Part shown: piece after piece, positions 53,135 through 61,505 of the stretch
Numbering within the stretch: position 1 is the stretch's first letter
Layout of the letters: each line of letters opens with the position of its first letter
NCBI RefSeq assembly: GCF_004352825.1
Contig: NZ_SJRW01000001.1
Coordinates: 806,001 to 870,000 of the forward strand
From: Luteimonas arsenica
GTDB lineage: Bacteria > Pseudomonadota > Gammaproteobacteria > Xanthomonadales > Xanthomonadaceae
Reading direction: 5' to 3'
DNA length: 64,000 nucleotides
Made by a program: the position numbers and the translations under genes
The notes under the pieces: model-generated
Database searches by the model: none
Told to the model about the DNA's origin: nothing
Seen by the model: only the letters and a program-made list of their open reading frames with translations

Positions 53135-53824
53135 TCAGGCGTGGAGCATCCGCCAGGTTTCGATCTCGGCCAGCACGCAGGCCGGCCGGCGCGGCGGCTG
53201 GGCGGCCTGTGCGCCCGATCCAGCAGGCATTCCGTCGTTGCCGGCGCCGATGCCATCGGGCCAGTACGACGCGTGGAGGCGGCCCTCGTTTTCCGGTGGC
53301 GCGCGGCCGCTGTCTACGGCGGCCGCGGCCGCACACGCCCGCTGCCAGCTGCCGCAGGCTTCGTCGGCCCCACCGTTCGCGGCGGGAACAAAGGCCAGGT
53401 CGGCCAGCAGCGCGATCGCGTGCGCATCCAGCGGGCGCCAGGCGGCCACGCGCAGGCGGCCGTCGCCGCGGTCGGACAGCGCGGCCAGCAGCGTCTGTCC
53501 GCGCTGCACGGCGATGCATTCGCGGGCCAGGTCCACCGGCCCGATCTCCAGCCACCAGTCGTCGCCGCGGGTGTCCACGACTTCGCGCGCGTCGTCGGGC
53601 GCCAGCAGTTCGGCCAGGCGCGCCATCGCCGGTTCCAGCCGTTCGGGCGCCGCGGCGTCGGCAGCGCGCACCTGCAGGCCATGCAGCATGTCGGCCAGCG
53701 GCAGCGCGCCGTCGTTGGCGACGGCGGCCTGAAACACCGGCAGGGCGACGGGGTAGGGGATGGCAGGAAGGCCTAGCACGTCGAGCGCATCTGCCTTCGG
53801 GTGGAGTTCGATCATCTGCTGCAT
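53135..53824 (-). CDS. Hypothetical protein, first gene of the metalloprotease trio
   Basis: A 229-residue soluble protein, not recognised. The first 90 residues (LPAIPYPVALPVFQAAV, LADMLHGLQVRAADAAAPERL) look helical. The middle has WWLEIGPVDLARECIAVQRG and RLRVAAWRPLDAHAIALLADL, and the last 40 are low complexity before ETWRMLHA. It lies 100 bases upstream of the metalloprotease on the same strand, in the position where adaptors or chaperones of effectors are often found. The start may be residue 1 or Met4. Confidence 0.6.
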   Translation of the reverse strand: MQQMIELHPKADALDVLGLPAIPYPVALPVFQAAVANDGALPLADMLHGLQVRAADAAAPERLEPAMARLAELLAPDDAREVVDTRGDDWWLEIGPVDLARECIAVQRGQTLLAALSDRGDGRLRVAAWRPLDAHAIALLADLAFVPAANGGADEACGSWQRACAAAAAVDSGRAPPENEGRLHASYWPDGIGAGNDGMPAGSGAQAAQPPRRPACVLAEIETWRMLHA

Positions 53825-53903
53825 GCGCCTATTGTCCCCGGCTTCGTCTCATCCGGCGTGACTGATGCATGACCCTTGTGTGCACTTGACCCGCGGATGC
53901 GGA

Positions 53904-53927
53904 ACGGCCCCGCCATGGCGGGGCCGT
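53904..53927 (-). terminator. Terminator after nirK
   Basis: A perfect 10-bp GC-rich stem (ACGGCCCCGC and complement) with a CATG loop, 24 bases past the nirK stop. It has no T run and sits between two minus-strand genes (nirK and the trio). Confidence 0.65.
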
Positions 53928-53950
53928 CCGTGGTTGCCGTGGCCGGCCGG

Positions 53951-55327
53951 TCAGTGGCCGGAGGAATGGTCGATCTGCTCCTTGCTGTCGAAGATCGCCG
54001 GGTCGGCATCGCCGGTGACCGTGAGGAAGCCGGTCAGGCCCTTCTCCGCGCGCGAGAGCGCATGGTCGACGAGGATGTACTTGCCGGGATAGTCGACCTT
54101 GAACTCGACCATGGTCGCGCCGCCCGGCGGCACCAGCGTCGTCTGCACGTCGGTCAGCGGCGGGCTGGTGAGCGAGGCCAGGTCGTAGACCCGGTCGAAC
54201 ACTTCGCCGATCAGGTGGAAGCTCGAGGTCAGGTTCGGGCCGCCGACGCCGAAGAAGATGCGGACTTCCTCGCCGACCTTCGCGTTCATGTCGAAGGTCC
54301 TGGTCAGCGCGTCCATCGAGCCGTTGAACATCAGGTGCTCGGGCTTCTCGTCGAGCAGCTTGTCGACCGAGAACTCCTGCAGCCCACGCGAACCGTGCTT
54401 CTGCGCCGTGTACAGCTCGCCCTGCATGACGTAGTACTCCTTGTCGACCTTCGGCAGGCCGCCCTCGGGCTCGACCAGGATCATTCCGTACATGCCGTTG
54501 GAGATGTGGTGGGCGATCATCGGCGTGGCGCAGTGGTAGACGAACAGCCCGGGGTTGATCGCCTTGAAGGTGAAGCTCTTGGTCTCGCCCGGGCGCACCT
54601 GGGTCACCGCGGCGCCGCCGCCGGGGCCGGTCACGGCGTGGAAGTCGACCGAGTGGATGTTGATGCTGTCCTCGGCGTTCTTGAGGTTGATGGTGACCGT
54701 GTCGTTCTGGCGGATGCGCAGGAACGGGCCCGGCACCGTGTTGTCGAAGGTCCAGTAGCGGTAGGTGCTGCCGTCGGAGAGGCGACCCTCCACTTCCGTG
54801 GTCAGCAGGTCGTAGGTGAGGTGCTGCGGCGCGCGGTCGCCGACCGGCGTGCCGACCTCGGCTGGGTCCTTGGCGACGTCGATCGCGGTGCTGGCGACTT
54901 CCTGCACGTCGCCCACGACCAGCTTGCCGACCATGCCGGCGAGCTTGTGGCCGGGGATGGTGCACAGGTACTCGAAGATGCCGGCCTTGCTGGCGCGGAA
55001 CACGATGGTGGTGGCCGCGCCTTCGCCGATCACCTGGTCGGACTGGGCACCGAAGTCGGGCACGGCGATGTCGTGCATGGCGCCGTCGGCATTGGTCAGG
55101 GTGATCGCGACCACCGCGCCCTCGGGCACGCGCAGGTCGGGATTGACCTGGTCCTTGATGGCGCCGGCGTTGCCGATGAACACCATCTGCCCGTCCTGGA
55201 TGGCGGTGCGCATGCTGAAGGTGACGTCGGCGACGGGCGTGACCGACGCGTGGCCCTGGGCCGCGACCTCGTGCGGGATGAAGCCGCCGGCGGCGGCCAG
55301 TGCGAACAGCAGTACCAGGTTCCTCAT
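53951..55327 (-). CDS. nirK: Three-domain copper nitrite reductase (N-terminal cupredoxin fusion)
   Basis: Reduces nitrite to nitric oxide in the periplasm (458 residues, signal peptide to about 23). Residues 30-140 form an extra cupredoxin with its own type 1 copper site: His85, Cys122, His127, Met132. The NirK core follows: type 1 ligands His225, Cys266, His274, Met279; type 2 ligands His230, His265, His371; catalytic Asp228. The short HCATPMIAHHISNGMYG loop is of the class II kind. The extra domain probably delivers electrons, as described for the Hyphomicrobium enzyme. GAGGA lies seven bases before the start. It diverges from the copper-receptor operon. Confidence 0.93.
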   Translation of the reverse strand: MRNLVLLFALAAAGGFIPHEVAAQGHASVTPVADVTFSMRTAIQDGQMVFIGNAGAIKDQVNPDLRVPEGAVVAITLTNADGAMHDIAVPDFGAQSDQVIGEGAATTIVFRASKAGIFEYLCTIPGHKLAGMVGKLVVGDVQEVASTAIDVAKDPAEVGTPVGDRAPQHLTYDLLTTEVEGRLSDGSTYRYWTFDNTVPGPFLRIRQNDTVTINLKNAEDSINIHSVDFHAVTGPGGGAAVTQVRPGETKSFTFKAINPGLFVYHCATPMIAHHISNGMYGMILVEPEGGLPKVDKEYYVMQGELYTAQKHGSRGLQEFSVDKLLDEKPEHLMFNGSMDALTRTFDMNAKVGEEVRIFFGVGGPNLTSSFHLIGEVFDRVYDLASLTSPPLTDVQTTLVPPGGATMVEFKVDYPGKYILVDHALSRAEKGLTGFLTVTGDADPAIFDSKEQIDHSSGH

Positions 55328-55396
55328 GATGGATTCCTCAGCGGTGGTCGGAAGTGGTCGGGGTTGTGGAGCAGTTGCTCCTTCGCCATTGGCATG

Positions 55397-55439
55397 ACGA
55401 TATGGCCCGCCCCGCAGCCGACTCCATGACCTGGGTCAA
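55397..55439 (-). promoter_or_regulatory. FNR/DNR-type box and -10 for nirK
   Basis: On the minus strand TTGACCCAGGTCAT (55426-55439) matches the FNR/DNR consensus TTGAT-N4-ATCAA in 11 of the counted arm and core positions, including a symmetric TGAC/GTCA. TATCGT (55397-55402) lies where the -10 should be if the box centre is at -41.5, placing transcription start near 55390-55391. Confidence 0.6.
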
Positions 55440-55472
55440 GCGCATGCGCAGTGGTATGGAAAGCGCGTGGGC

Positions 55473-55515
55473 TTGACTTGTGTCAGGGGCGTGCCGCGGT
55501 CGCCTCCGCGATAAT
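55473..55515 (+). promoter_or_regulatory. FNR/DNR-type box and -10 for the copper-receptor operon
   Basis: TTGACTTGTGTCAG (55473-55486, centre 55479.5) has the symmetric TGAC/GTCA core. GATAAT (55510-55515) is a good -10 element at the exact distance expected for activation from -41.5, predicting a start near 55521-55522. That is only four or five bases before the ATG at 55526. Confidence 0.6.
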
Positions 55516-55525
55516 CACCATCACG

Positions 55526-55906
55526 ATGAGCGCTCGCGCACTCCAGGCATGGATGGGTCGGATAGGGCTGGCGGCAGCGCTGTTGCTGCTGGCGGTACCG
55601 ACGGTGGGGCGTTTTGTCCATGCATCGCCTGGAGCGGCACATGTGCATGGCCAGGCCGGCCATGGACATGCCCACCACAGCGACGCCGCCGACCCTGGCA
55701 AGCGCCATCCGTCGCGGCCTGCGCCGGGAGACTCCGACTGCGACTACTGCCCGTTGCTGGCGGCGATGGCGGCGTTGCCCGGGGTGCCGTTCCTGCTGGC
55801 TGCGCTGCCGTCCGCGCCGCCGTCGTGCCTGAGCGTCGGCGCGCCGCGACTTCCCTGGCTGTACCCCACCGGACTCGGCTCACGCGGACCGCCGTTGCGC
55901 GGCTGA
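55526..55906 (+). CDS. DUF2946 family protein, His-rich, copper-linked
   Basis: A 126-residue exported or membrane-anchored protein: hydrophobic segment (GRIGLAAALLLLAVPTVG), a His-rich stretch (HASPGAAHVHGQAGHGHAHH) and the CxxCP motif in DCDYCPLLAAM. DUF2946 genes commonly precede TonB-dependent copper receptors, as here. His and Cys suggest copper binding. No ribosome site is visible before the ATG, and the predicted transcript start is just upstream, so translation may be nearly leaderless. An in-frame codon at 55451 lies before the promoter. Confidence 0.82.
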   Translation: MSARALQAWMGRIGLAAALLLLAVPTVGRFVHASPGAAHVHGQAGHGHAHHSDAADPGKRHPSRPAPGDSDCDYCPLLAAMAALPGVPFLLAALPSAPPSCLSVGAPRLPWLYPTGLGSRGPPLRG

Positions 55907-55973
55907 TCGCCCGCCACGCGCGCAGGCCGCCGCCGCGCGCATTCCAGCAGCCCTGTTTCCATGGAGTTCCGCC

Positions 55974-58121
55974 ATGTCGATCCCGTATTGTCCGGCGATC
56001 CGTTCGTCCTGCCTGTTCGTAGCCATCGCCGCCGCGCTGGCCAGTCCTTCCGCCTTCGCGTCCGACGTCGCTGGCGCGATGGTCGATGCCGCCACCGCCA
56101 CCGCCATCGCCGCCGCCGCCGCCGAGGCTGCGGAAGATTCCCGCCGCACCGTCGATTTCGACGCGCTGGTCGTCACCGCCGCCGCTCCGGTCTCGGCGTT
56201 GACCTGGGAAACCAGCCCCAAGCTTCCGCGCCAGCCGGTGCCCGCCAGCGATGGTGCCGATTACCTCAAGACCATCCCCGGCTTCAGCGCCATCCGCAAC
56301 GGCGGCAGCAACGGCGACCCGGTGCTGCGCGGCATGTTCGGCTCGCGCCTCAACCTGCTCACCAACGACGGTGCCATGCCAGGCGCCTGTCCTTCGCGCA
56401 TGGACAACGCCATGTCCTACATCGCGCCGGAAACCTATGACGCCCTGGTCGTGGTCAAGGGTCCGCAGACGGTGCTCTGGGGTCCGGGTGCCTCGGCCGG
56501 CACGGTGCGCTTCGAGCGCGACCGCGAGTACTACGCGGAGCCGACCTGGAAGCTTGCCGGCTCCGCGCTCGGCGGCAGTTGGGGGCGCAACGACCAGGTG
56601 CTCGACGCCACGTACGGTGCACCGCTGGGCTACGCCCGCATCAGCGCCAACCGCTCCGAGTCCGGCGACTATGACGACGGCAACGGCGAGCGCGTGGGCT
56701 CGGCCTGGAAGAAGTGGAACGCCGACTTCGCGCTGGGCTGGACGCCCGACGAGGACACGCTGGTCGAACTCGGCATCGGCATGGGCGACGGCCAGGCGCG
56801 CTATGCCACCCGCGGCATGGACGGCAGCCAGTTCGACCGCAGCAACTACAGCCTGCGCTTCGAGAAGGACAACATCGGCCAGCGCCTGCGGACGCTGGAG
56901 GCCAGCGCCTACCACAACGTCGCCGACCATGTGATGGACAACTACAGCCTGCGCGACCCCAACCCGGACGGCGCGATGCCGATGCCGATGGTGTCCAACG
57001 TCGAACGCAGCACCAGCGGCGGCCGCGCGGTGGCGACCTGGGGTGGCGATGCCTTCGAGCTGGCGACCGGCTTCGACGTGCAGGACAGCCGCCACCGCCG
57101 CCGCGGCGGCATGGGTCGCAACGCCCACCTGGCCCTGCCGTGGACGGTGGACGCGCGCTTCGACAACCTCGGCGTGTTCGCCGAAGGCACCTGGTTCCGC
57201 GGCGAGGACAAGCGCTGGATCGCCGGCGCCCGGGTGGACCGTGCCGGCGCCGAGGACGCGCGCGCAACGGTGTCCGGCGGACATGGCCACGGCGGCCACG
57301 CGATGCCGAACCCGACCGCGGGCCTGTCGCGCGAAGAGACGCTCAAGGCCGGCTTCGTCCGCTTCGAGCAGGACATCGACCGCGACACCAGCTGGTACGC
57401 CGGCATCGGCCACACCGAGCGCATGCCCGACTACTGGGAGCTGTTCTCCGCCGACATGGGCCCGATGGGCGCGGCCAATGCGTTCTCCGGTCTCGACACG
57501 GAGAAGACCACCCAGCTCGACGCCGGCCTGCAGTACCGCGGCGAGCGCTGGAGCGCGTGGGTGTCGGCGTATGCCGGTCGCGTCGACGACTTCATCCAGT
57601 TCCGTTACATGGACACGATGACGGGAAAGATGTCGCAGGTGACCAACATCGACGCCGAAACCCGCGGCGCCGAACTGGGCGTCGAATACCGGCCTTCGCA
57701 GGACTGGAAGTTTGGCGGCAGCCTGGCCTATGCCCGCGGCAAGGACCGCGACAGCGGTCGCCCGCTGCCGCAGATGCCGCCGCTGGAGGGCCGGTTCAGC
57801 GCCGACTGGGACAACGGCAACTGGTCGGCGGGCATGCTGCTGCGGGTGGTCGACGGGCAGCACCGCGTGGCCGAGGGTTACGGCAACGTGGTGGGCCAGG
57901 ACATCGGCCCGAGCGCCGGCTTCGCCACGCTCGCGCTCAACGGCGGCTACCGCTTCGCCAGCGGGGTGCAGGTCACGGCCGGCGTCGACAACCTGTTCGA
58001 CCGCGCCTACAGCGAACACCTCAACCTGGCCGGCAACGCCGACTTCGGTTACCCGGCCGACGCGGTGCGCATCAACGAACCGGGGCGGACGTTCTGGCTG
58101 CGGGTGGGCTACACGTACTGA
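55974..58121 (+). CDS. TonB-dependent copper receptor (OprC/NosA family)
   Basis: A 715-residue outer-membrane gated channel. Signal peptide to about residue 30; plug domain with DFDALVVTAA, PGFSAIRNGGSNGDPVLRG and VVKGPQTVLWGPGASAGTVRFER; a 22-strand-type barrel ending in Tyr (GYTY). The copper-binding residues described for Pseudomonas OprC (CxxxM and HxM) have counterparts: Cys139/Met143 in ACPSRMD and His319/Met321 in DHVMDNY. GGAG precedes the start by seven bases. It follows the DUF2946 gene under an FNR/DNR-type promoter, opposite nirK. Confidence 0.92.
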   Translation: MSIPYCPAIRSSCLFVAIAAALASPSAFASDVAGAMVDAATATAIAAAAAEAAEDSRRTVDFDALVVTAAAPVSALTWETSPKLPRQPVPASDGADYLKTIPGFSAIRNGGSNGDPVLRGMFGSRLNLLTNDGAMPGACPSRMDNAMSYIAPETYDALVVVKGPQTVLWGPGASAGTVRFERDREYYAEPTWKLAGSALGGSWGRNDQVLDATYGAPLGYARISANRSESGDYDDGNGERVGSAWKKWNADFALGWTPDEDTLVELGIGMGDGQARYATRGMDGSQFDRSNYSLRFEKDNIGQRLRTLEASAYHNVADHVMDNYSLRDPNPDGAMPMPMVSNVERSTSGGRAVATWGGDAFELATGFDVQDSRHRRRGGMGRNAHLALPWTVDARFDNLGVFAEGTWFRGEDKRWIAGARVDRAGAEDARATVSGGHGHGGHAMPNPTAGLSREETLKAGFVRFEQDIDRDTSWYAGIGHTERMPDYWELFSADMGPMGAANAFSGLDTEKTTQLDAGLQYRGERWSAWVSAYAGRVDDFIQFRYMDTMTGKMSQVTNIDAETRGAELGVEYRPSQDWKFGGSLAYARGKDRDSGRPLPQMPPLEGRFSADWDNGNWSAGMLLRVVDGQHRVAEGYGNVVGQDIGPSAGFATLALNGGYRFASGVQVTAGVDNLFDRAYSEHLNLAGNADFGYPADAVRINEPGRTFWLRVGYTY

Positions 58122-58155
58122 GTCCGGGCATGGGCGCGGTGGCTAGAATCACGGG

Positions 58156-59847
58156 GTGCCCACCGCGCCCGCCATTCCGTCGTCGCCCACGCTGCGCGAG
58201 CAGCTCCGCGGCATGTTCAGGCTGCGCCCGGGCCCCCCGGGTCGCTGGCGCTTCGCGCTTCGGGCCGCGCTGTGCATGGGGACGCCGATATTCGTCGGCT
58301 GGCTGGCGGGGAATGTCCCGGCGGGAATGATGGCCGCCACCGGCGGATTCACAGCGCTTTACGACAGCGGGCGCCCCTACCTGAGCCGCGCGCGAGTTGG
58401 CGGTGATCGCCCTGGCCTTCGCGCTGTGCGTGGGCATCGGCCTGGCCTGGTGCGTGCACATGGCCGGTGCGCTGGTCGCGCCGCGTGGTCCGGAGCAGCG
58501 CGCGGTGGTGCGCGCCGGTGATGCGGTGATGGCCTACGTGCAGGCCATCGGCACGCCGCGGCAGGACGCGGCCCGTCACCAGGCCGCGCAGGCCCTGTAC
58601 AGGCCTGGACCACTCTGGTCACCCACCAGCCCGTGGACGCACGGCCGGGCGGACGCCTGACCGCGCTGCGCGCGGTGAACCGGCGGATGCACCTGCTGTT
58701 CGGGGACGCCCTGTCCGCGGGCGCGGCCGGCGAAGTGCCGCCGGACCGCGTTGTCCAGGAGCGGGTGGTCGAGGAGCTGCGCCGGCTGCAGTCGCTGGCG
58801 CGCTCGCTGACCCGGCGACAGGCGCTGCCCCCGGGCGTGGTGCCGGGACTGGTCCCGCTTGGCCGCCCGGGTGCGGGCGTCGTGCTGCGCGAGGCGCTGG
58901 CCCCGGGATCGATGTCGCGGGCCGTGGTGCTGCGCGTGGGCGTGGGGGCGCTGGTGGCGGGGTTGCTGGGCGCGCTGTTCCACCTGGAACGTTCGTACTG
59001 GGCGGTCGCCACCGCGGTGCTCCTGCTGCACCAGGGCTTCCACTGGTCGCGCACCCTGGTGCGTTCGATCGAGCGCCTGCTCGGCACCTGGGTCGGACTG
59101 TTGCTCGCCGCGGCGGTCCTGCTGCTGCATCCGCAGGGTCTGTGGCTGGTGGCGACGGTCGTGGTGCTCCAGTTCGTGATCGAGATGTCGGTGCTGCGCA
59201 ACTACGCGCTGGCGGTGGTGTTCATCACCTGCGCGGCGCTGGTGCTCGCCACCGGCGGTCATCCGGTGGAGGCGCCGGGCAGCTATGTCCTTGCGCGCGG
59301 CGTGGATACCGCGGTCGGCTGCCTGGTGGCGCTGCTGGTGTACCGGGCGATGCCCTCGCGGCCGGCCGCGACGCTGCCCGCGGAGCTGGCCGGCATCCTT
59401 CGCGGCGTGTCCGCGGTCGCGCCGCACCTGGCCCGCGGCGAGGTCGCGACGCCTGCCGCGCGCGCGCTCCGCCGCGACCTGCAGCACGCCAGCTTCGAAC
59501 TCGAGGGTGCCTACGCCAGCGCCATCGAGGCTTCGCCCGCGGAACGGCGCGAGGCGGAACGGCGGTGGCCGGCGGTGGCGGCGGCGCAGCAGCTGGCGTA
59601 TCGCACGCTGTCGGCGTGCTGGACCCTGGAGCCGCTGGATGCCGGAGCCGCGGCGGTACGCGCGGACGAACTGATGGCCGGCGCCAGCGTCCCGCAACTG
59701 CAGGCCGCGCTGGCCGGGTTTGCCGCCGCGGTGGTCGCAGGGCAGGCGCCGTCCGAACCCGGACCGCTGCCACGGCTGCTGGAGCGCGAACTGCGCAACC
59801 TGCACGAATCCCTGGCGCGCGAAGCAGCGCCTCCAGCCGCCGGCTGA
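58156..59847 (+). pseudogene. FUSC family membrane protein, two compensating frameshifts
   Basis: Reads as one 563-codon gene only if two single-base shifts are corrected. The first frame runs MPTAPAIPSSPTLREQ to ALYDSGRPYLSRA. An extra base near 58391-58393 moves the frame to ELAVIALAFALCVGIGLAW. A missing base near 58600 (ALY/QAWTTLVTHQ) restores the original frame, which stays open to 59847. The intact product would be a FUSC/aromatic-acid-exporter-like protein with two membrane blocks (around residues 30-110 and 255-400). Uncorrected, a 404-residue C-terminal part starting at 58633 remains. Either real decay or two base-calling errors. Confidence 0.75.
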
Positions 59848-59885
59848 AGCGTCGGCCGGCCCAGTTACTTGCCGCGGAACGTGGC

Positions 59886-60233
59886 TTACAGGATCTCGCG
59901 GATGAGTTCGACCGGCCGTCCCAGCCGGATGCCGCGCGCGGTCTGCACGAAGGGCCGCTGGATCAGGACCGGCTCGCGCACCATCGCGTCCAGCAGGGCG
60001 GCGTCGTCGAGCATCGGGTCGTCCAGGCCCAGTTCGGCATACGCCGCTTCCTTGCTGCGGATCGCGTCGCGGACCTGCAGCCCGGCACCCGCGATGAGTT
60101 CGGACAGGCGCTCGCGCGTGGGCGGGTGCTTCAGGTATTCGACGACCTCGGGCTCTACGCCGGCCTCGCGCAGCATCGCCAGCGCATTGCGCGAGGTGCT
60201 GCAGCGCGGGTTGTGGTAGATGACCGCGCTCAT
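59886..60233 (-). CDS. arsC: ArsC family (glutaredoxin-type) arsenate reductase
   Basis: A 115-residue thioredoxin-fold protein with the catalytic Cys in YHNPRCSTSRNAL and the family motifs VVEYLKHPPTRERL, the central SKEAAYAELGL and the C-terminal VLIQRPFVQTARG(I)RLGRP. Reduces arsenate with glutathione and glutaredoxin. It overlaps the upstream flavin reductase gene by four bases; no ars transporter is adjacent. Confidence 0.9.
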   Translation of the reverse strand: MSAVIYHNPRCSTSRNALAMLREAGVEPEVVEYLKHPPTRERLSELIAGAGLQVRDAIRSKEAAYAELGLDDPMLDDAALLDAMVREPVLIQRPFVQTARGIRLGRPVELIREIL

Positions 60234-60781
60234 GCCCGGTGCTTCTTCACCCAGGCCACATAGGCATCGACCCAGCCCTGGAGGAACTTGCGGCTGCCTT
60301 CGCCGATGCCGCCGTCGCTGTCGAACAGCCCGTCCTTCGCCTGCAGGAACACTTCCGGCTGGCCCAGCGTGGGCATGTCGAGGTAGCCGGTGATCGCGCG
60401 CAGGTGCTGCTGGGCGCAGGCGGTGCCGATGGCGCCGATCGAAATGCCGACGATGCCCGCGGGCTTGCCGGCGAACGCGCTCTTCCCGTACGGGCGCGAG
60501 GCGTGGTCGATGGCGTTCTTGAGCACGCCCGGGATCGAGCGGTTGTACTCCGGGGTCACGAACAGCACGCCGTCGGCGCCGGAGATGAGCGCCTTGAGCG
60601 CCTTCGCCGGAGCGGGCTGGTCGTCGTCCTGGTCCTGGTTGTAGGGCGGGAGGTCGGCCAGGCTTGCGTATTCGAAGCCGGCACCGTCGGGAAGCAGCTT
60701 CTCGAGCCCTTCGGCCAGCGCGCGGTTCAGGGACTCGCTGCGGATACTGCCGACGAGGACGGCGATGCGGATGTCTGACAT
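60230..60781 (-). CDS. NADPH-dependent FMN reductase (ChrR/YieF-like)
   Basis: A 183-residue flavodoxin-fold reductase: VLVGSIRSESLNRALAEGL (phosphate-binding loop), DLPPYNQD, VTPEYNRSIPGVLKNAIDHASRP and GIVGISIGAIGT. Relatives reduce quinones, chromate and other oxidised compounds by two-electron steps. The ATG at 60781 (MSDIRIAV) has GGAG nine bases upstream; the GTG three codons earlier abuts that site. Translationally coupled to arsC, suggesting a shared oxyanion or oxidative stress role. Confidence 0.9.
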   Translation of the reverse strand: MSDIRIAVLVGSIRSESLNRALAEGLEKLLPDGAGFEYASLADLPPYNQDQDDDQPAPAKALKALISGADGVLFVTPEYNRSIPGVLKNAIDHASRPYGKSAFAGKPAGIVGISIGAIGTACAQQHLRAITGYLDMPTLGQPEVFLQAKDGLFDSDGGIGEGSRKFLQGWVDAYVAWVKKHRA

Positions 60782-60914
60782 GGGGGCCACTCCGGTGGAT
60801 GGCCTGCAATGATCGGGAATGTCCCGTTAAAGCTTCGTTTCCGGTCGTGCCCGCGTTGCGCCCGTCGCGCCGCTTGCGCCATGATCGAACGGAACCAAGG
60901 GAGGAGAGGAACCG

Positions 60915-60956
60915 ATGGTATCGAACCGGATGCAGAGCGGCGGGGTGCGCGGGTGA
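60915..60956 (+). other. Upstream small reading frame with strong ribosome site
   Basis: A 13-codon frame (MVSNRMQSGGVRG) follows GAGGAGAGGA by about four bases, and its TGA overlaps the GTG start at 60953 (GTGA). It may couple translation of the downstream gene. Confidence 0.45.
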
Positions 60957-61495
60957 GCCTGGAAATCGTGCCGGTGTGGAAGCAGGTGACGCCCGAGCTG
61001 TCCTCGGGGCTGATCTCGATGTGGGCGCGCAACAGCGCGCTGCCCGACCCGACCAAGGCGGCGGAGCGCGCGCAGCAGGCCGTGGCCGTGGGCCGCGACA
61101 CGGAGACCGGCGCGCTCTGGGGCGTGGGCACCGCGGTGCTGGGCATCGTGCCCTCGTTCGGCCAGCCGACCTACCTCTACCGCCAGTTCTTCGACGTCGG
61201 CGCCCGCGGCCTGAAGCAGACCGTGCCCTTCCTGCAGACCATCCGCCGCACGCTGGAGGCCTACAACGCCTCGCTGCCGAAGCCCGAGTCGGTCGGCGTG
61301 ATGATCGAGCTGCAGAACGACGACGTGGCCAAGAGCTACCAGGACATGTACGAGGAAGAAGTGCACGCGCACTTCATCGGCTGGTCGCCGCGCGGCAAGC
61401 AGCTGCGGGTGATGTACTTCAAGGACGCCAAGATCATGCTGGCGGCGGACGCGGTGCCGCGGCAGCGGCCGGGCGGGGCGCCGCCGCAGGCCTGA
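60953..61495 (+). CDS. Conserved hypothetical protein
   Basis: A 180-residue soluble protein, family not recognised. It begins SLEIVPVWKQVTPELSSGLI, continues LWGVGTAVLGIVPSFGQPTYLYRQFFDVG, and ends with EEVHAHFIGWSPRGKQLRVMYFKDAK. The mix of helix and strand with ISMWARNSALPDP loosely recalls an acyltransferase fold, which is only a guess. The GTG at 60953 was chosen because it overlaps the stop of the small upstream frame that owns the ribosome site. An in-frame ATG at 60881 would add 24 Arg-rich residues. Confidence 0.65.
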   Translation: MSLEIVPVWKQVTPELSSGLISMWARNSALPDPTKAAERAQQAVAVGRDTETGALWGVGTAVLGIVPSFGQPTYLYRQFFDVGARGLKQTVPFLQTIRRTLEAYNASLPKPESVGVMIELQNDDVAKSYQDMYEEEVHAHFIGWSPRGKQLRVMYFKDAKIMLAADAVPRQRPGGAPPQA

Positions 61496-61505
61496 GGGGC
61501 GGGCT

